DNA from: Siphonodentalium dalli
Taxonomy: Eukaryota; Mollusca; Scaphopoda; Gadilida; Siphonodentaliidae
DNA: 64,000 bases
Assembly (NCBI GenBank): GCA_032622095.1
Contig: CP136064.1
Span: 171,500,310-171,564,309, forward strand
Reading direction: 5' to 3'
Within the stretch, counting starts at the first letter, position 1; each line of letters begins with the position of its first letter. The translations under genes and the position numbers were made by a program. The notes below the pieces were generated by a model. The model did not search any database and was not told where the DNA came from. It saw only the letters and a program-made list of their open reading frames with translations. This document shows, one piece after another, positions 45,119 through 57,434 of the stretch.

Positions 45119-45533
45119 TGTTGGGAACATTTCCAATCTTGTGGGGTGGTGGCGCCAGGTTGGAAACTTCCAACACTTGGGAATCTTGAAGTCTAGATGA
45201 TTTTTGCAATTTTCAGGTTCAGATATCCACATTTTCTCACTGGGCCCATGTATCCTGAGTTTCTCCCCCGGTTTGCATGGTGGCCAATCAAAGGCTACTA
45301 ATCAATTCACTTCAGAATGGCATACAATCTAGAGCTATAATGTGTCATGCAGTTGGGAAAAACCAAAGCACAGGCCTTGTGCACGAGTTTGGTCTGTTTC
45401 AAGGGGATGATGCGGTTGGAAATTCCAAGGTGGACGCCCCAACATTGGAGACCCTCCAGCAAACGTCCCTGCTCAATTGACGTCTTATTTTTGGATTTTT
45501 GTTGAGTAAAATACGTCTACGAAAATAGACAAC

Positions 45534-45890
45534 ACTAGCCGGTGTGCCCCCTCTTCGCTCGGGCTATTTAGGGATTTATTTGTGATCGTCTCCGCCTGGA
45601 CAAACCACTGTTCGATCGGCACGGAAACATGCCAATATGAGCGAATATGGTCAAGGTCAAGGACACGGTCGCAAGTGAAATTGGACCAGCCCATATTGTT
45701 CCCGTGATCAAAGTAAAACCAGCTACCAAATTTGAGAGGGATCAGTCGAGGTCCAGAAACATGCCTATATGAGCGTATTTGAGTGAGGTCAAGGTCACGG
45801 ACACGCTCGCACGTGAAATTGGACCCGCCCATATTGTTCCCCGGATCAAAGTAGGCCTACACACCAAATTTGAGTCGGATCGGTCGAGCA
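45534..45890 (+). repeat. ACTAGCCG-headed repeat, 3'-truncated
   Basis: It starts ACTAGCCGGTGTGCCCCCTC and holds two units with GTCAAGGACACGGTCGCA or GTCACGGACACGCTCGCA, GTGAAATTGGACC and CCCATATTGTTCCC. The 115-codon minus-strand frame over it reads the duplicated unit (SNFTC-RV-DLD). It stops where the next repeat begins. Confidence 0.75.
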
Positions 45891-45892
45891 GT

Positions 45893-46350
45893 TTTTATAC
45901 GCCCTTTTTGAAAAAAGGTCGTATTATGTAATCAGTCTGTCCGTCCGTCCGTCTGTCTGTCCATCCGTCTGTCTTACCGTCCGTCCGTTAGCATTTTTGG
46001 TTTTCTAGTTTGGATTATTTGATCTGAACCAAAGTTGGTATGTGTATTTCCCAGCTAAAGATACAGGCCAAGTTCGAATATGGGTGCCGTCCAATTAATT
46101 TTACATGAGTTACGGCCCTTTTTCGACTTAGAATTTGACCGTCTGTTAATATTTTTGGTTTCCGACAGATAACTCCAGTTTGGATTATTTGATCTGAACC
46201 AAAGTTGGTATGTGTATTTCCCAGCTAACGATACAGGCCAAGTTCGAATATGGGTTCCGTCCAGTTATTTTAATGTGAGTTACAGCCCTTATTCGACTTA
46301 GAATTTGACCAATTTCATAACATTTCGGTTTCCGACCGATAACTCCAGTT
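45893..46350 (+). repeat. Molluscan-type repeat with GTCCGTCCGTCCGTCTG and 170-base units
   Basis: It starts TTTTTATACGCCCTTTTTGA, AAAAAGGTCGTATTATG and then GTCCGTCCGTCCGTCTGTCT. The unit AGTTTGGATTATTTGATCTG begins near 46008, 46178 and 46348, a 170-base period. Confidence 0.75.
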
Positions 46351-46638
46351 TTGATTATTATTTAAAATTAGGGGTATATAAGATATTCTTCAAATGTAAG
46401 CCCAAAGTATTATTTTATTTTGCGGTAGTACAATTCGAAATAGCTAAAGGGCGTATTTTGCCACGCCCTAAATGGGGAGAGAACCGACTCGATCGGGAGA
46501 GAACCCAAACAATTATCAAAATTCGCGGTTTTTGTCGTTGTTATGACTCGCACAATGAAAGTTTCGTTATTAACACGCTCATTGGTGCCACATATTGTGA
46601 TGGGATTGAAAATAACTAATCGAATTATTGATGATATA

Positions 46639-47698
46639 GGGTCTGACTGTATCAAGGGGCGTGTCTTTTAATATCCATAAACTCCTCCCATTGGTCTGCC
46701 TATTTCTATGGCCCTAATGTCTTACAAGGGCCCCTTTGTCTCCCTATTTCTATGACCCTATTGTCTTATAAGGGACGCTTTGTCCGCGTATTTCTATGGC
46801 CCTATAGTCTTACGAGGGGCCTTTTGTATACGTATTTATATGGGCCTATAATCTTACAAAGCGCTCATTGTTCATAAATCCCTCCTTTTCTAATTTCTAT
46901 TTATGCACTCGATTACCACTTGACAAAACCAAGAACATTTCTCGAAGGTTCTTAATTAGATTCTCATTCAAAGCATGGGAATTTACCTCTATTAATTGTC
47001 TCATAGCCAATATGAATGAATACATGTTTTTCTACTGTCCAGTGGTATTATATCTATGGAACATTATGAATGCCTTTGCTTAATGGAATCTATCGATGCG
47101 TCTGACAATTGTAACCTTTACACAATCGATATTCGCCGCCATATTATTCATTGAAATTTCAGCGTTAGATACAAAGATATGTATTGTACTTACGGGGACG
47201 TCTTCACCTGAAAGCGATGTGCCATTAAATTGTTAAATCTCATATCTTATCGAATTGTCATCAATGTTGCTTATAGCAATGTATACTGAGTCCTTTGTTA
47301 CCTTTCTCAACATATGAACTACCTAGTGAATTTATCAATTTGGCCCTAAAATATCATATCAATATATTTGCCTGTAAGTGAACGCTCTTTATACTTTCAA
47401 ATGCGCACATTAAGGCTTTATGAATTACCAGAACACATCCAAACAATTAATTACCGCTATAGAAATCTTGCAATTTTTTATAGAAATCCAATGACAAAGC
47501 GTCTCTCTAAAGCCCATATTATCAAAGGCGTCACGTGATCTATCTGTTGCAATACAAGCATGCCTGCACTCGATTAACCAACAGCAACGGATTACATTTG
47601 GGTTACATACCTTAAAGGTACGCTTCACTTATGTAAAATCAGGCACTACATTACACATCGAGTTGAACATGTACACCAAAGTAAGCTCATTTAAATCA
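46639..47698 (+). repeat. Left arm of the fold-back element
   Basis: The arm includes a 71-codon frame (46868-47083). The equivalent frame in the right arm (52788-53003, minus strand) has five base differences, and all five change an amino acid. That is what drift in non-coding sequence would give. Confidence 0.9.
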
Positions 47699-48180
47699 AT
47701 GGGCCTTCACGTGTCACATACGTTAAAGGTATACGTCACTTATGCATTTAAATCTAATTCATCATATCCATAAATAAAAACGCACTTTATACTTTCAAAT
47801 GCGCACATTAAGTCTTTATGAATTACCAGAACACATCCAAACAATTAATTACCGCTATAGAAAGCTTGCAATTTTTATAGAAATCCAATGACAAAGCGTC
47901 TCTTCAAAGCCCATATTATCAAAGGCGTCACGTGATCTATCTATTACAATACAAGCATGCCTGCACTCGATTAACCAACAGCAATGGATCACATTTGGGT
48001 TACATACCTTGAAGGAACGCTTCACTTATGTAAAATCAGGCACTACATTACACATCGAGTTGAACATGTACGCCAAAGTAAGCTCATTTAAATCAATGGG
48101 CCATCACGGGTCACATACCTTAAAGGTATACGTCACTTATGCATTTAAATCTAATTCATCATATCCATAAATAAAAACGC
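47382..48180 (+). repeat. Direct duplication of ~399 bases
   Basis: TTTATACTTTCAAATGCGCA begins near 47388 and 47787, and the two units match through GGCACTACATTACACATCGA and CATCATATCCATAAATAAAA. The first unit overlaps the inner part of the left arm. Confidence 0.85.
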
Positions 48181-48279
48181 TCTTTATTTTCAAAATCGTC
48201 TGATTGTCCCTCATTTTGACATACATTTTAGCAATCTACAGGCTTTCATTCATATAAAATTACCCACTACCCACAGCCT

Positions 48280-49480
48280 TGTGACAAATTGGCCTTCAAG
48301 TTATACGTCATGCATGCATGTACATTCGATGCACGAGCCAACTACCTTCTGGACTATTCACCCTTAATAAAGTCAACACTCTTGATACATGTCATATTAC
48401 TTTCATGGTTGTATGTTCTGCATGATTTCATTCATATAAAATTCACGTACTGTATGTTAAACGACAACAGCATTGTAACCGCGGCCTTCAAGTTATACGT
48501 CACATATGTGTGTACATGCGTTGTACATGTGGAAGTTAAAGGTACTCAACCCGTAAAGATGGTCCCCATCTCAACAGATTCCAACAACAACAATCCGATC
48601 AGAGGGTCCTATATTACTATTTCTTTGGCTTTGGGGGTAAAAAATATTTGATTCGAGTCGAAGAACCCATCAAACAAAGCTCAGAGTTATTAGATATTGA
48701 TTTTTCAAATTTGTTATGTTCTCGAGATGAGTACCAATAACTGCCGTAATCTGCTCTGGATGTGTACTCCAAATCTATTCAAACAGACAAGGATGAATAA
48801 CTCTAAAATCAAGTGGTAATTTTAACGCAATTCTGGGCCAGATAGTATTCCCGATAATGAAAAATAATAGATTTCTAAAATCGATATCTAACAAATCTGA
48901 GCTTTGATGGGTGACTTCCTCGACTCGAATTAAATATTTTTGACCCCCGAAGCCATTGAAATAGTAATTGAGAGGAGTTTTATCGGGTTGAGTACCTTTA
49001 AAGGGTTGTGATGCAATATTGGTGTGCGAATATTAAAGGAACACAATGTGTTTGCCCCACGTTTGCAATGTAACCTTCTTTTATAGTTTGACAACAGTCT
49101 TGTAACAAATTGGCCTTCAAGTTATACGTCACATATGCATGTACATTCGATGTACGATGCAACACGCTAGTAATGATGTGTCTTTATATACTTCAGAAAT
49201 GGTTCATATAGCATACAATTGACCGCATTTGGATCACATACCTTAAAGGTACACGTCACTTTTTGCATTTAATACTAATTCAGCATATCCATAAATAAAA
49301 ACGCTCTTTATTTTCAAAATTGTCTGAAAGCCCATCGTTTTAACATAGATTTTAGCAAATATACATGCCTTATTTCATACAAAAGTGCCGCAATGTATGT
49401 TAAACGACAACATTATACCAACTTGGCATTCAAGTTATACATCAAATATGCATATACATTCGATGTCCATATGGTAGTTA
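48280..49480 (+). repeat. Dispersed direct repeats of GGCCTTCAAGTTATACGTCA
   Basis: The word with following CATATGCATGTACATTCGATG occurs near 48291, 48482, 49110 and 49424. The TTAA element 48536-49001 interrupts the series. Confidence 0.75.
48536..49001. mobile_element. TTAA element, AGGTACTCAACCCG ends, with long TIRs
   Basis: TTAAAGGTACTCAACCCG is at the left, and CGGGTTGAGTACCTTTAA at the right. The arms run on through CTCGAAGAACCCATCA-like and TGATGGGTGACTTCCTCGAC sequence for about 150 bases or more. It is inserted in the centre of the fold-back element. Partial relatives are at 1625-1860 and 43366-43615. Confidence 0.85.
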
Positions 49481-50069
49481 AGCACATGTTTAAGTCATTA
49501 ACTGTCACGGTACAGATCAATATGTCTGTCATTGAAATGTATGCTCATAATGGCTTCTGTGCAATGGGTTTGTGAATAGAGTGGGGGTGAGCATATGAGA
49601 CCATCACTTCATAGATTTTCCTATTTATCCAACTTAAAACATTTATGAAGTATGTAGGGACACCATGCATTGTACATTTTAACAGACAGATGCAGACTAA
49701 CGGTTCAGACTGGTACACTATTCTCTTGGATTACACAGCTGTTAATAATATTAATTAAAATATATCCCTCCTGGTGAGTTATAAGCTTTCATTAATTGTT
49801 CTGCCTTATCTATCTTTCTGGAGAACTTCTTCATTTCCCCCCGTACAACCAACTAATATATTACACCGATATCGACCAGTTTCAGCATTATGTGGTGAAA
49901 CCACTGTTTGGGTAGGAGTGGACAGATAGGATAGGATATTTTATTTAAATATACATATATTAAAGCATAATACATTTGACAAATATAATGTTGTATATTC
50001 GAGGGGTGGCATAGTCAGGCTAGACTGTCTTACTGACACCCCCTTAAAATGAAAAGATGTTACGATAGA

Positions 50070-52020
50070 CTATAGTGGTTGGTATTATACAGTGTAAATT
50101 TTCATTATTGCTACCATTTAATAGAAACATTGTCCATGATAGGCCTACTATGCGAACACATGTCTATATTAATTTCACATATTCTTTACCGTTCATTCGT
50201 ATATACTCCAAGCTCTCTGTTAATACAGAGGCATCAAAACATTGGTCTGGAAAATACCTACTATGTGAATGCGTGTATACATATGTACTTGATGTATTCT
50301 TTAATCGTTCATTTCTCTTTATTAGCATTATTAGTAGAAATTTAGTCTAAAATCTCTTTATTAGCATTATTAGTAGAAATTTAGTCTAAAATCTCCATTA
50401 CATGGAGAAAATAAAGAGCCCGTCTGATGTAGACTAATACATAAATACTTACTTCATGTATTCTTTTCATCAATTATATGAATTGCAACTCCTATAAATT
50501 TAGTTTTTTATACAGAGGAAACAAAGCATGTGCCACGTGACAGTTTCATGTCCCGAAAGGCCTACTATGTGAACACATATGCATATTAATTTCGCATATT
50601 CTTCTCAAAACGATCTATTATATACGAGGGTATCAAACATTGGTCTGGAAAAGGCCTGCTATGTGGACGTGTGTATACATATTTACTCGATGTATGCATT
50701 CATAGTTTATTTCTCTTACGTGTTCATTTAATAGAATTATTAGTAGAAATATAGTCTAAACTCGCCGGTATATGGAGAAAATAATGCGTCAATACTGCTT
50801 TATTGGTGGTAAATGAAATTATTGCATCATGTATCGCGACTAAACAAGCGAGACAACTCATCACAACACATAAATTCGTAATATTTCTGAAGCCTATGGT
50901 GGTTTGTATTACACAGTATAAATTTTCATTAGAGTTAGTGCATACACTTTGAGTTTATTTAGTAATAAGTCGTTGCCTATAGGTGTTATGGCGCGTATTA
51001 ACCCATTTTTATTGGTAAATCCCATACAAACGCCCTTTACTATTAATAGTTAAACTACTGATTTCAGAATATGCACGCGCGTCTACGGTGTTGATACAGG
51101 TTTCTTAATGAAAATACAGTATCTATGTGTGTTGTGTGTTATGACTATATTAAGCGAACTTTTACTGGCAAATCACGTATAAAAACTTAATTTACTGTAG
51201 CTAAACTGTTGAGTTTTCACACACATGCCTATGTCTTTATGGTCTACATACGTGGTATTCTTTGTGTCAGTATATACAACGAAGGTTATGTGTTCTATGT
51301 ATGCAAGTGTGTGTCTGATTTATGTATATGTCCATGTTGCTTAAAGCAAATCGATTACATATACGTGCGTTATGACCTATATTAAGTACCCTGTTTACTG
51401 GTAAATCAGGTATGAACATTCTCTACAATATATAGTTAAACTAATCATTTCTGCATACGCTCCGCTCTTTCAAAATCCGTTGTTCAATTTAGCTATATAA
51501 TACACGGACAAACGGAATGATAACATCTGTTCACCAACTTGATGTATTCTAGTCATAGTTCATTCATATTATCACTCTAGAATCTCCATTACATGGAGTA
51601 AATAAAGAGCCCATCTGATGTAGACTAGTGTATAAATACTTAATTCGTGTATTCTTTTCATCAATTATATGTATTGTAACTCCTATAAATATAGTCTGTT
51701 ATACAGAGGAACCATTGACCACGTGACAGTCTCATATCACGAAAGGCCTACAATGTGAACGCCTGTATACATATCTACTCAATGTATTCTTTAATCGTTC
51801 ACTTTTCATTTTTGTCGTTAATTTATAGCATTATTAGTAGGAATTTAGTCTAAGCTCGCTTGTATATGGCAAAAATAATGTTTCAATACTGCTTTATCGG
51901 TGGTAACTGAACTTAAATGCATCATGTATCGCAAATAAAACAAGCGAGATAACTCATACATTCGTAATAGTTGTGATGTCTATGGCGGTTCACACAGTGT
52001 ACATTTTCATGGTTGTTACC
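50070..52020 (+). repeat. Degenerate ~0.9-1.1 kb direct repeats in fold-back centre
   Basis: TATACAGTGTAAATTTTCAT near 50087 recurs as CACAGTATAAATTTTCATTA near 50911 and CACAGTGTACATTTTCATGG near 51993. CTCCATTACATGGAG with AATAAAGAGCCC occurs near 50394 and 51586. A 39-base tandem duplication, TCTTTATTAGCATTATTAGT, lies at 50315-50392. Confidence 0.75.
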
Positions 52021-52175
52021 ATTGTAATACATACATTACTGATTTCTGCACAAGAAAGCGGGTCTACATTGTTGTTATGTACATATACCTGCCCATATTT
52101 CTTAAAGCAAGTACAGTATCTATATGTGATATGACGTATAACAAGTACCATTTCCAATGGTAAATCACGTATAAA

Positions 52176-53231
52176 TGATTTAAATGAGCTTACTTTGGTA
52201 TACATGTTCAACTCGATGTGTAATGTAGTGCCTGATATTTTACATAAGTGAAGTATACCTTTATGTAACCCAAATGTGATCCATTGCTGTTGGTTAATCG
52301 AGTGCAGGCATGCTTGTATTGTAACAGATAGATCACGTGACGCCTTTGATAATATGGGCTTTGAAGAGACGCTTTGTCATTGGATTTCTATAAAAATTTC
52401 AAGCTTTCTATAGCGGTAATTCATTGTTTGGATGTGTTCTGGTAATTCATAAAGCCTTAATGTGCGCATTTGAAGTATAAAGAGCGTTCACTTACAGGCA
52501 AATATATTGATAGGATATTTTAGGGCCAAATTGATAAATCCACTAGGTAGTTCATATGTTGAGAAAGATAACAAAGGACTCAGTATACATTGCTATAAGC
52601 AACATTGATGACAATTCGATAAGATATGAGATTTAACAATATGTCCGTCTAATGGCACATCGCTTTCAGGTGAAGACGTCTCCGTAGGTACAATACATAT
52701 CTTTGTATCTAACGCTGAAATCAATAATATGGAGGCGAATATCGATTGTGTAAAGGTTACAATTGTCAGACGCATCGATAGATTCCATTAAGCAAAGGCA
52801 TTCATAATGTTCCATAGATATAATACCACTGGACAGTAGAAAAACATGTATTCATTCATATTGGTTATGAGACAATTAATAGAGGTAAATTTCCATGCGT
52901 TGAATGCGAATCTAATTAAGAACCTTCGAGAAATGGTCTTGGTTTTGTCAAGTGGTAATCGAGTGCATAAATAGAAATTAGAAAAGGAGGGATTTATGAA
53001 CAAAGAGGGCTTTGTAAGACTATAGGGCCATATAAATACGTATACAAAAGGCCGCTCCTAAGACTATAGGGCCATATAAATACGCAGACAAAGCGTCCAT
53101 TTTAAGACAATAGGGTCATATAAATAGGCAGACAAAGGGGCCATTGTAAGACAATAGGGCCATAGCAATAGGCAGACCAATGGGAGGAGTTTATGGATAT
53201 TAAAAGACACGCCCCTTGGTACAGTCAGACC
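52176..53231 (-). repeat. Right arm of the fold-back element
   Basis: This is the reverse complement of 46639-47698 with scattered changes and small indels, ending at GCTCATTTAAATCA on the inner side. Confidence 0.9.
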
Positions 53232-54432
53232 ATATATAATCAAATTATCACCTAGATGCCTCAAAATTGCGTTTTAACTGTCAAAAGGTCGTGAAAATGT
53301 ATAATTTCGATCATCAGGAACCGTCACAAATCAGTCAAGAACCATCACAAACCGGAGATAGAACTATTTCCGATGTAACAGTTCCTACACAGTGGTATTA
53401 AAGCTCGTGGGCTCATCCCCACACAACATTCAATTCAATTCAGCTTTTGCCGCATTCGGGCATGATGATTCTCTATATCAGATATCCTCAAAATAACAAA
53501 TCGTGGGGTGAAGGAGAATATCACTCGAATAGTTCTGAGTTATGGTTCTTTAGTTCGTCCATTTTTGTGTCTACCCATACCATATGGTACACATAATGCT
53601 GACGTCTGGACCAACTATCCGTCCGTCCGTCCTTCTGCCCATAGACACTATCCAATGCGATAATTCAAGTATTTGTTTATCGGATCGTGTTCCTATTTTA
53701 TGTGCATGTTTATGATGACACCCCCCTCTCCTGTATAGTTTTTGGTATCGATTGAGCTATTGGTTTAGAAATTATTATTAGTTTCCATCCACACATGGAC
53801 ATGTGTTATCAGATGCGGTAACTCACGTATTTCATATTTTATGTGCAGGTTTATCACGAGACACCCCTCACCTGTATATGTTTATCATGAGACACCCCTC
53901 ACCTGTATATGTTTTGCTATCAATTGGTTGATCGGTTTAGTAAAGAATTAACCCTTCACATACAAACTATCCGATGCAATAAGTCAAATACTTTTCTTCT
54001 TATCAGCCTCATATTTCTTAACTACGATTTTCTTAGCAGGCTCTTCATCTGTACGTATTTTGGTATTGATTAATTAACCATTATACTCTTGAACCAGGGT
54101 TATTAATGAACACTCAATAATACACCCGATTTAATAGTTTTATACCATTAGCTGTGATGTCCTGTTCTGAAGAAAAAAATATATTTCAGAAACAAATTAC
54201 GTTCACATTGTTCTGAATATTAAATCCCCCAACCAATATTCAGCTTAAAATATGTTGTTTTGGACCCAAAAGTACCATGGTTTAGATAAAATTATATACT
54301 CAAAGTCTCAAACAGCCACCTCCTGCAATCATCCAATATATAGATGTGTTAGTTGTAATCTTCCTGCTGTTGAAATGTTTGAGAACATTAAATGTTGGAA
54401 AATGAAGTTTACCAGTGTCAGGAATTTTGTCT
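53232..54432. repeat. Stretch with CACCTGTAT units, otherwise unassigned
   Basis: 53580-54110 matches the 1861-3450 repeat family (ACACCCCTCACCTGTATATG, tandem at 53862-53910; ATCCGATGCAATAAGTCAAA). CCGTCCGTCCGTCC stands near 53621. No gene is seen. Confidence 0.55.
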
Positions 54433-54585
54433 TTAACCCTTTCTATACTAAATAGATTTCCCCGCTCAGTTATAAAAGTATACAATAGAATGGTCTATAC
54501 TCATATGGTCTTTTGTTGAACTTGTTATCTGAACATTTCCTAAGGAAACTACTCATCAATGAGTATTTAGTATATAAGGGGTTAA
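54433..54585. mobile_element. TTAA MITE, CTATACTAAATA family, shortest copy
   Basis: TTAACCCTTTCTATACTAAA is at the left, and TTTAGTATATAAGGGGTTAA at the right; 153 bases. CATTTCCTAAGGAAACTACT is the common inner sequence. Confidence 0.88.
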
Positions 54586-56955
54586 GAGATGGCCCACCGT
54601 TTGAAATTAAAAGTTGGACACACCTGCAAAAGATACCATATGGCCACATATCTACTTACGTCGTGTATGGGCTGTATCTTTCCAAATTATCGACCAGGAG
54701 AAAACGACACCAATAGTGAATGGCTTGTTGAAACATTTTATTCTCAAAGTAAAAGTAGCCATATTTAGACCAGACTACCTCACACTTCGCACATTAAGTA
54801 TCGATAACCTATAATATCGTATTTATGCATGTTGGGGAGTTGGAATCGTGCAGAAGTGCGAAAATATGTATGTGCATCCATTTTCACATATTCTTTTGGC
54901 AAAAGTGAAATTAGAAATCTTTGCATAGTTCAAGTCATATGCGACTGATGCCAATGTTTAAAACAAAAAAAATTTGAAAGTTGTACAGATGTCATCAGCA
55001 ATTTGTTTTATCTTTGTTGGACGACTCCCCACCCCATCATCTCTGCCACTGAATCCACTCACATATTATATTATGATCTTTTGAGACTTGATGTTCAACG
55101 TGCAGAATAGATATAGACGGGTCTATTAAGTGTCTGTTTGGAACAACCAAGCACAACTAGTCTGTTCGTTTCTACTGTGGATTCTGAACACACCACCAAC
55201 AATCGACTGCGTCAGCTATCACATGCCTTGTGGAATGCATTTCCAGACATACATCTGAAAAACAACACCATGCACATTATAATACAAACACAATTCTCAG
55301 TATCAGTCTTAGTGTGTTTGCGCCTTTCACTTATGATTAGATCTCCTATTTAGTTATAAACTATAACTTGGCATGATCGAGCGTTTATAGATATGTTGAA
55401 AATGCCCATCCCCAACTTTGCCCATGTACCAAGGCGTGGGATACCGCGGATGGCGACTGCTTGTTACTATCAGTTGTCGTTTTGCCATATCTGAACATGT
55501 AGTTACAATTACGACCTCGATAAGCCAAGCATGATAGTCAAGCGAACTTTCTATTAGCTATTCGTAATTCTTATCAGCAGTAGTTCATTGTGCGAAGGTG
55601 TACATTATTGGCTTGACTTAACTCTATTTGAGCACTTATTTTCAAAATTTATGTCATATGCTAATAATAGAGCTTCCTAGATTAAAAACTTCTAACCTCG
55701 TCTGCCAAGAAATATCAGACAATATGCAGTAACTGTTCGTCACCGTGTGGTGGGAAATCGTGACCAACCGGAGAACAACTATAGTTTGTTTCAACCTTAT
55801 TTGATGCTGGTTGCACAGTATGACACGTTAAGCGTCTCATTGACAACGAACCAAATCGCTATGTCAAGTTATAGTCATTTATGTTTGATGAGCGACGTCA
55901 GAATAAGTTTTATCAAGCTAAACATCCCCATTAAAGTGATACAAGAAAACCATAGTCAGAAATGGTAACGCCACCAAGATTATGGTATTACATATAAATA
56001 GAAATTATAAAAAATACATAAAATATTTTGATAACAATTGCGTTTAAACAAGTAATCCTTCAAATTATTACTAACAAAGTAAACGACTGTGGGGTCACTC
56101 AACAGATTATAAAGACTTGGACATAGTATACTGTAAATACTAAAATTTAAATGAAATAATTAAAAGATAAAATTTAGCAAGTAGTAAAAGTTAATTTTCT
56201 CATTTTTGTTTTGGTTAAATAAAGCAATAATTTAAATGTAACATTTGGTTTAAAAAAAAATGATTGACCGTGGCTCTTCCAATAATTGCGCGACTGACCT
56301 GGTCAATTGTTCTTAAGAAGTTGTTTTGAGAATTACTTTGGAGGGAAATAGTTGTGGCTGTGGCTTCGCAAGTAATTACCTTGGTGACGTGATGTTAACA
56401 AATCTGAACTCCAGTTAACCAAGGACGCTTCATACCAAATATAAGGTGAATTATTAATTCTTTAGAAGTTGTTTTAAGATTTACTATGGAGGGAAAGAAT
56501 TGTGGTGCTGGCTTCGCAACTATTTGACCTCATTGTAACAAATATAAATATTAGTCACTCAGGCAATAGATGTATCTATTCTGTATATTAACTTATTGGG
56601 TCTTACGTGTCTTGAGATGTCTAAATAGTTTTCGATGGACAGATCGCGCAAGGGTCCCACGCCAATCTTCTCTGTTGGGATTCCAATTGTTGGCTCATTA
56701 AATAGGCACATATGCTTAAGATACAGTCGCACGCTCCCGTAAGTCGGGTTTTGATTCCAGTTAATGAAAATATCATTGAAATAATCGGTTTCCCCCAATA
56801 AACATCTATATATTGAATATACATGTTTTGGAGCAGAATTAGGCAGTCCATATTGGACGCCATCATGGAATTTATTTTGTTTTGTTTTAATTTTCACACA
56901 TAATTATTAGTTATATGGATGGAGTTCTCATTAAACCTCACATCCTTGTATTGGT
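54586..56955. other. Mostly unassigned stretch
   Basis: Low in recognised repeats. Frames at 55138-55353 (with NRLRQLSHALWNAFPD) and 55747-55968 look slightly more coding-like than average but show no domain. A ~130-base direct duplication with GAAGTTGTTTT and TGGCTTCGCAA lies at 56310-56530. Confidence 0.45.
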
Positions 56956-57434
56956 TACAGTAATACCCAAAGTAATTGACCACTTAACCACATCAGAATT
57001 ATTGGTAATTTTTCAGGATTTGAAATCCTGAAAATTTACCAATAATTTTGCTGTGGTCAAGTGGTCAATTACTTTGGACATTACTGTATGAGGATTGAGT
57101 TATCATTAAACCTCAAATCCTTATATTGGTTACAGTAATGCCCAAAGTAATTGACCACTTAACCACAGCAGAATTATGTATTTTTTCAGCATTTACAATC
57201 CTCAAATTACCCATTATTCTGCTGTGGTTAAGTGATCAATTGCTTTGAACATTACTGTATGATGATTGAGTTATCATTAAACCTCAAATCCTTATATTGG
57301 TTACAGTAATGCCCAAAGTAATTGACCCTTTAACCACAGCATAATTATAGGTAATTTTTCAGGATTTAGAATCATGAAAAAATACACACAATTTTGCTGT
57401 GGTTAAGTGATGAATTACTTTGGACATTACTGTA
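56956..57434. mobile_element. Tandem triplicate of a short TA hairpin MITE
   Basis: Three elements (56956-57088, 57131-57259 and 57302-57434) each open TACAGTAATRCCCAAAGTAA and close TTACTGTA. Between them lies the spacer TTATCATTAAACCTCAAATC and CTTATATTGGT, so element plus flank was duplicated as a ~171-175 base unit. They are a relative of the CAGTAATGCCC family with shorter arms. Confidence 0.9.

Larger units (their letters stand above)
43106..45533. other. Mostly unassigned stretch
   Basis: It holds a fragment of the AGGTACTCAACC element (43366-43615), a C run (44976-44986) and a CT microsatellite. Frames at 44469-44699 and 45277-45480 are not supported. Confidence 0.5.
46639..53231. 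mobile_element. Large fold-back element with ~1.06 kb inverted arms
   Basis: The left arm (46639-47698) starts GGTCTGACTGTATCAAGGGG; the right arm (52176-53231) ends CCCCTTGGTACAGTCAGACC. Within the arms, series of CTATGGCCCTATTGTCTTAC units lie near the outer ends. The ~4.5 kb centre is made of internal duplications and holds no transposase frame. Flanks are AT-rich, and a target duplication cannot be assigned. Confidence 0.88.

Noticed and set aside
45485-45832. 115-codon minus-strand frame
   Set aside because: It lies over an ACTAGCCG-type repeat and reads its duplicated unit twice.
46868-47083. 71-codon frame conserved in both arms of the fold-back element
   Set aside because: All five differences between the two copies change an amino acid, so there is no sign of protein-level selection; similarity follows from the arms being copies.
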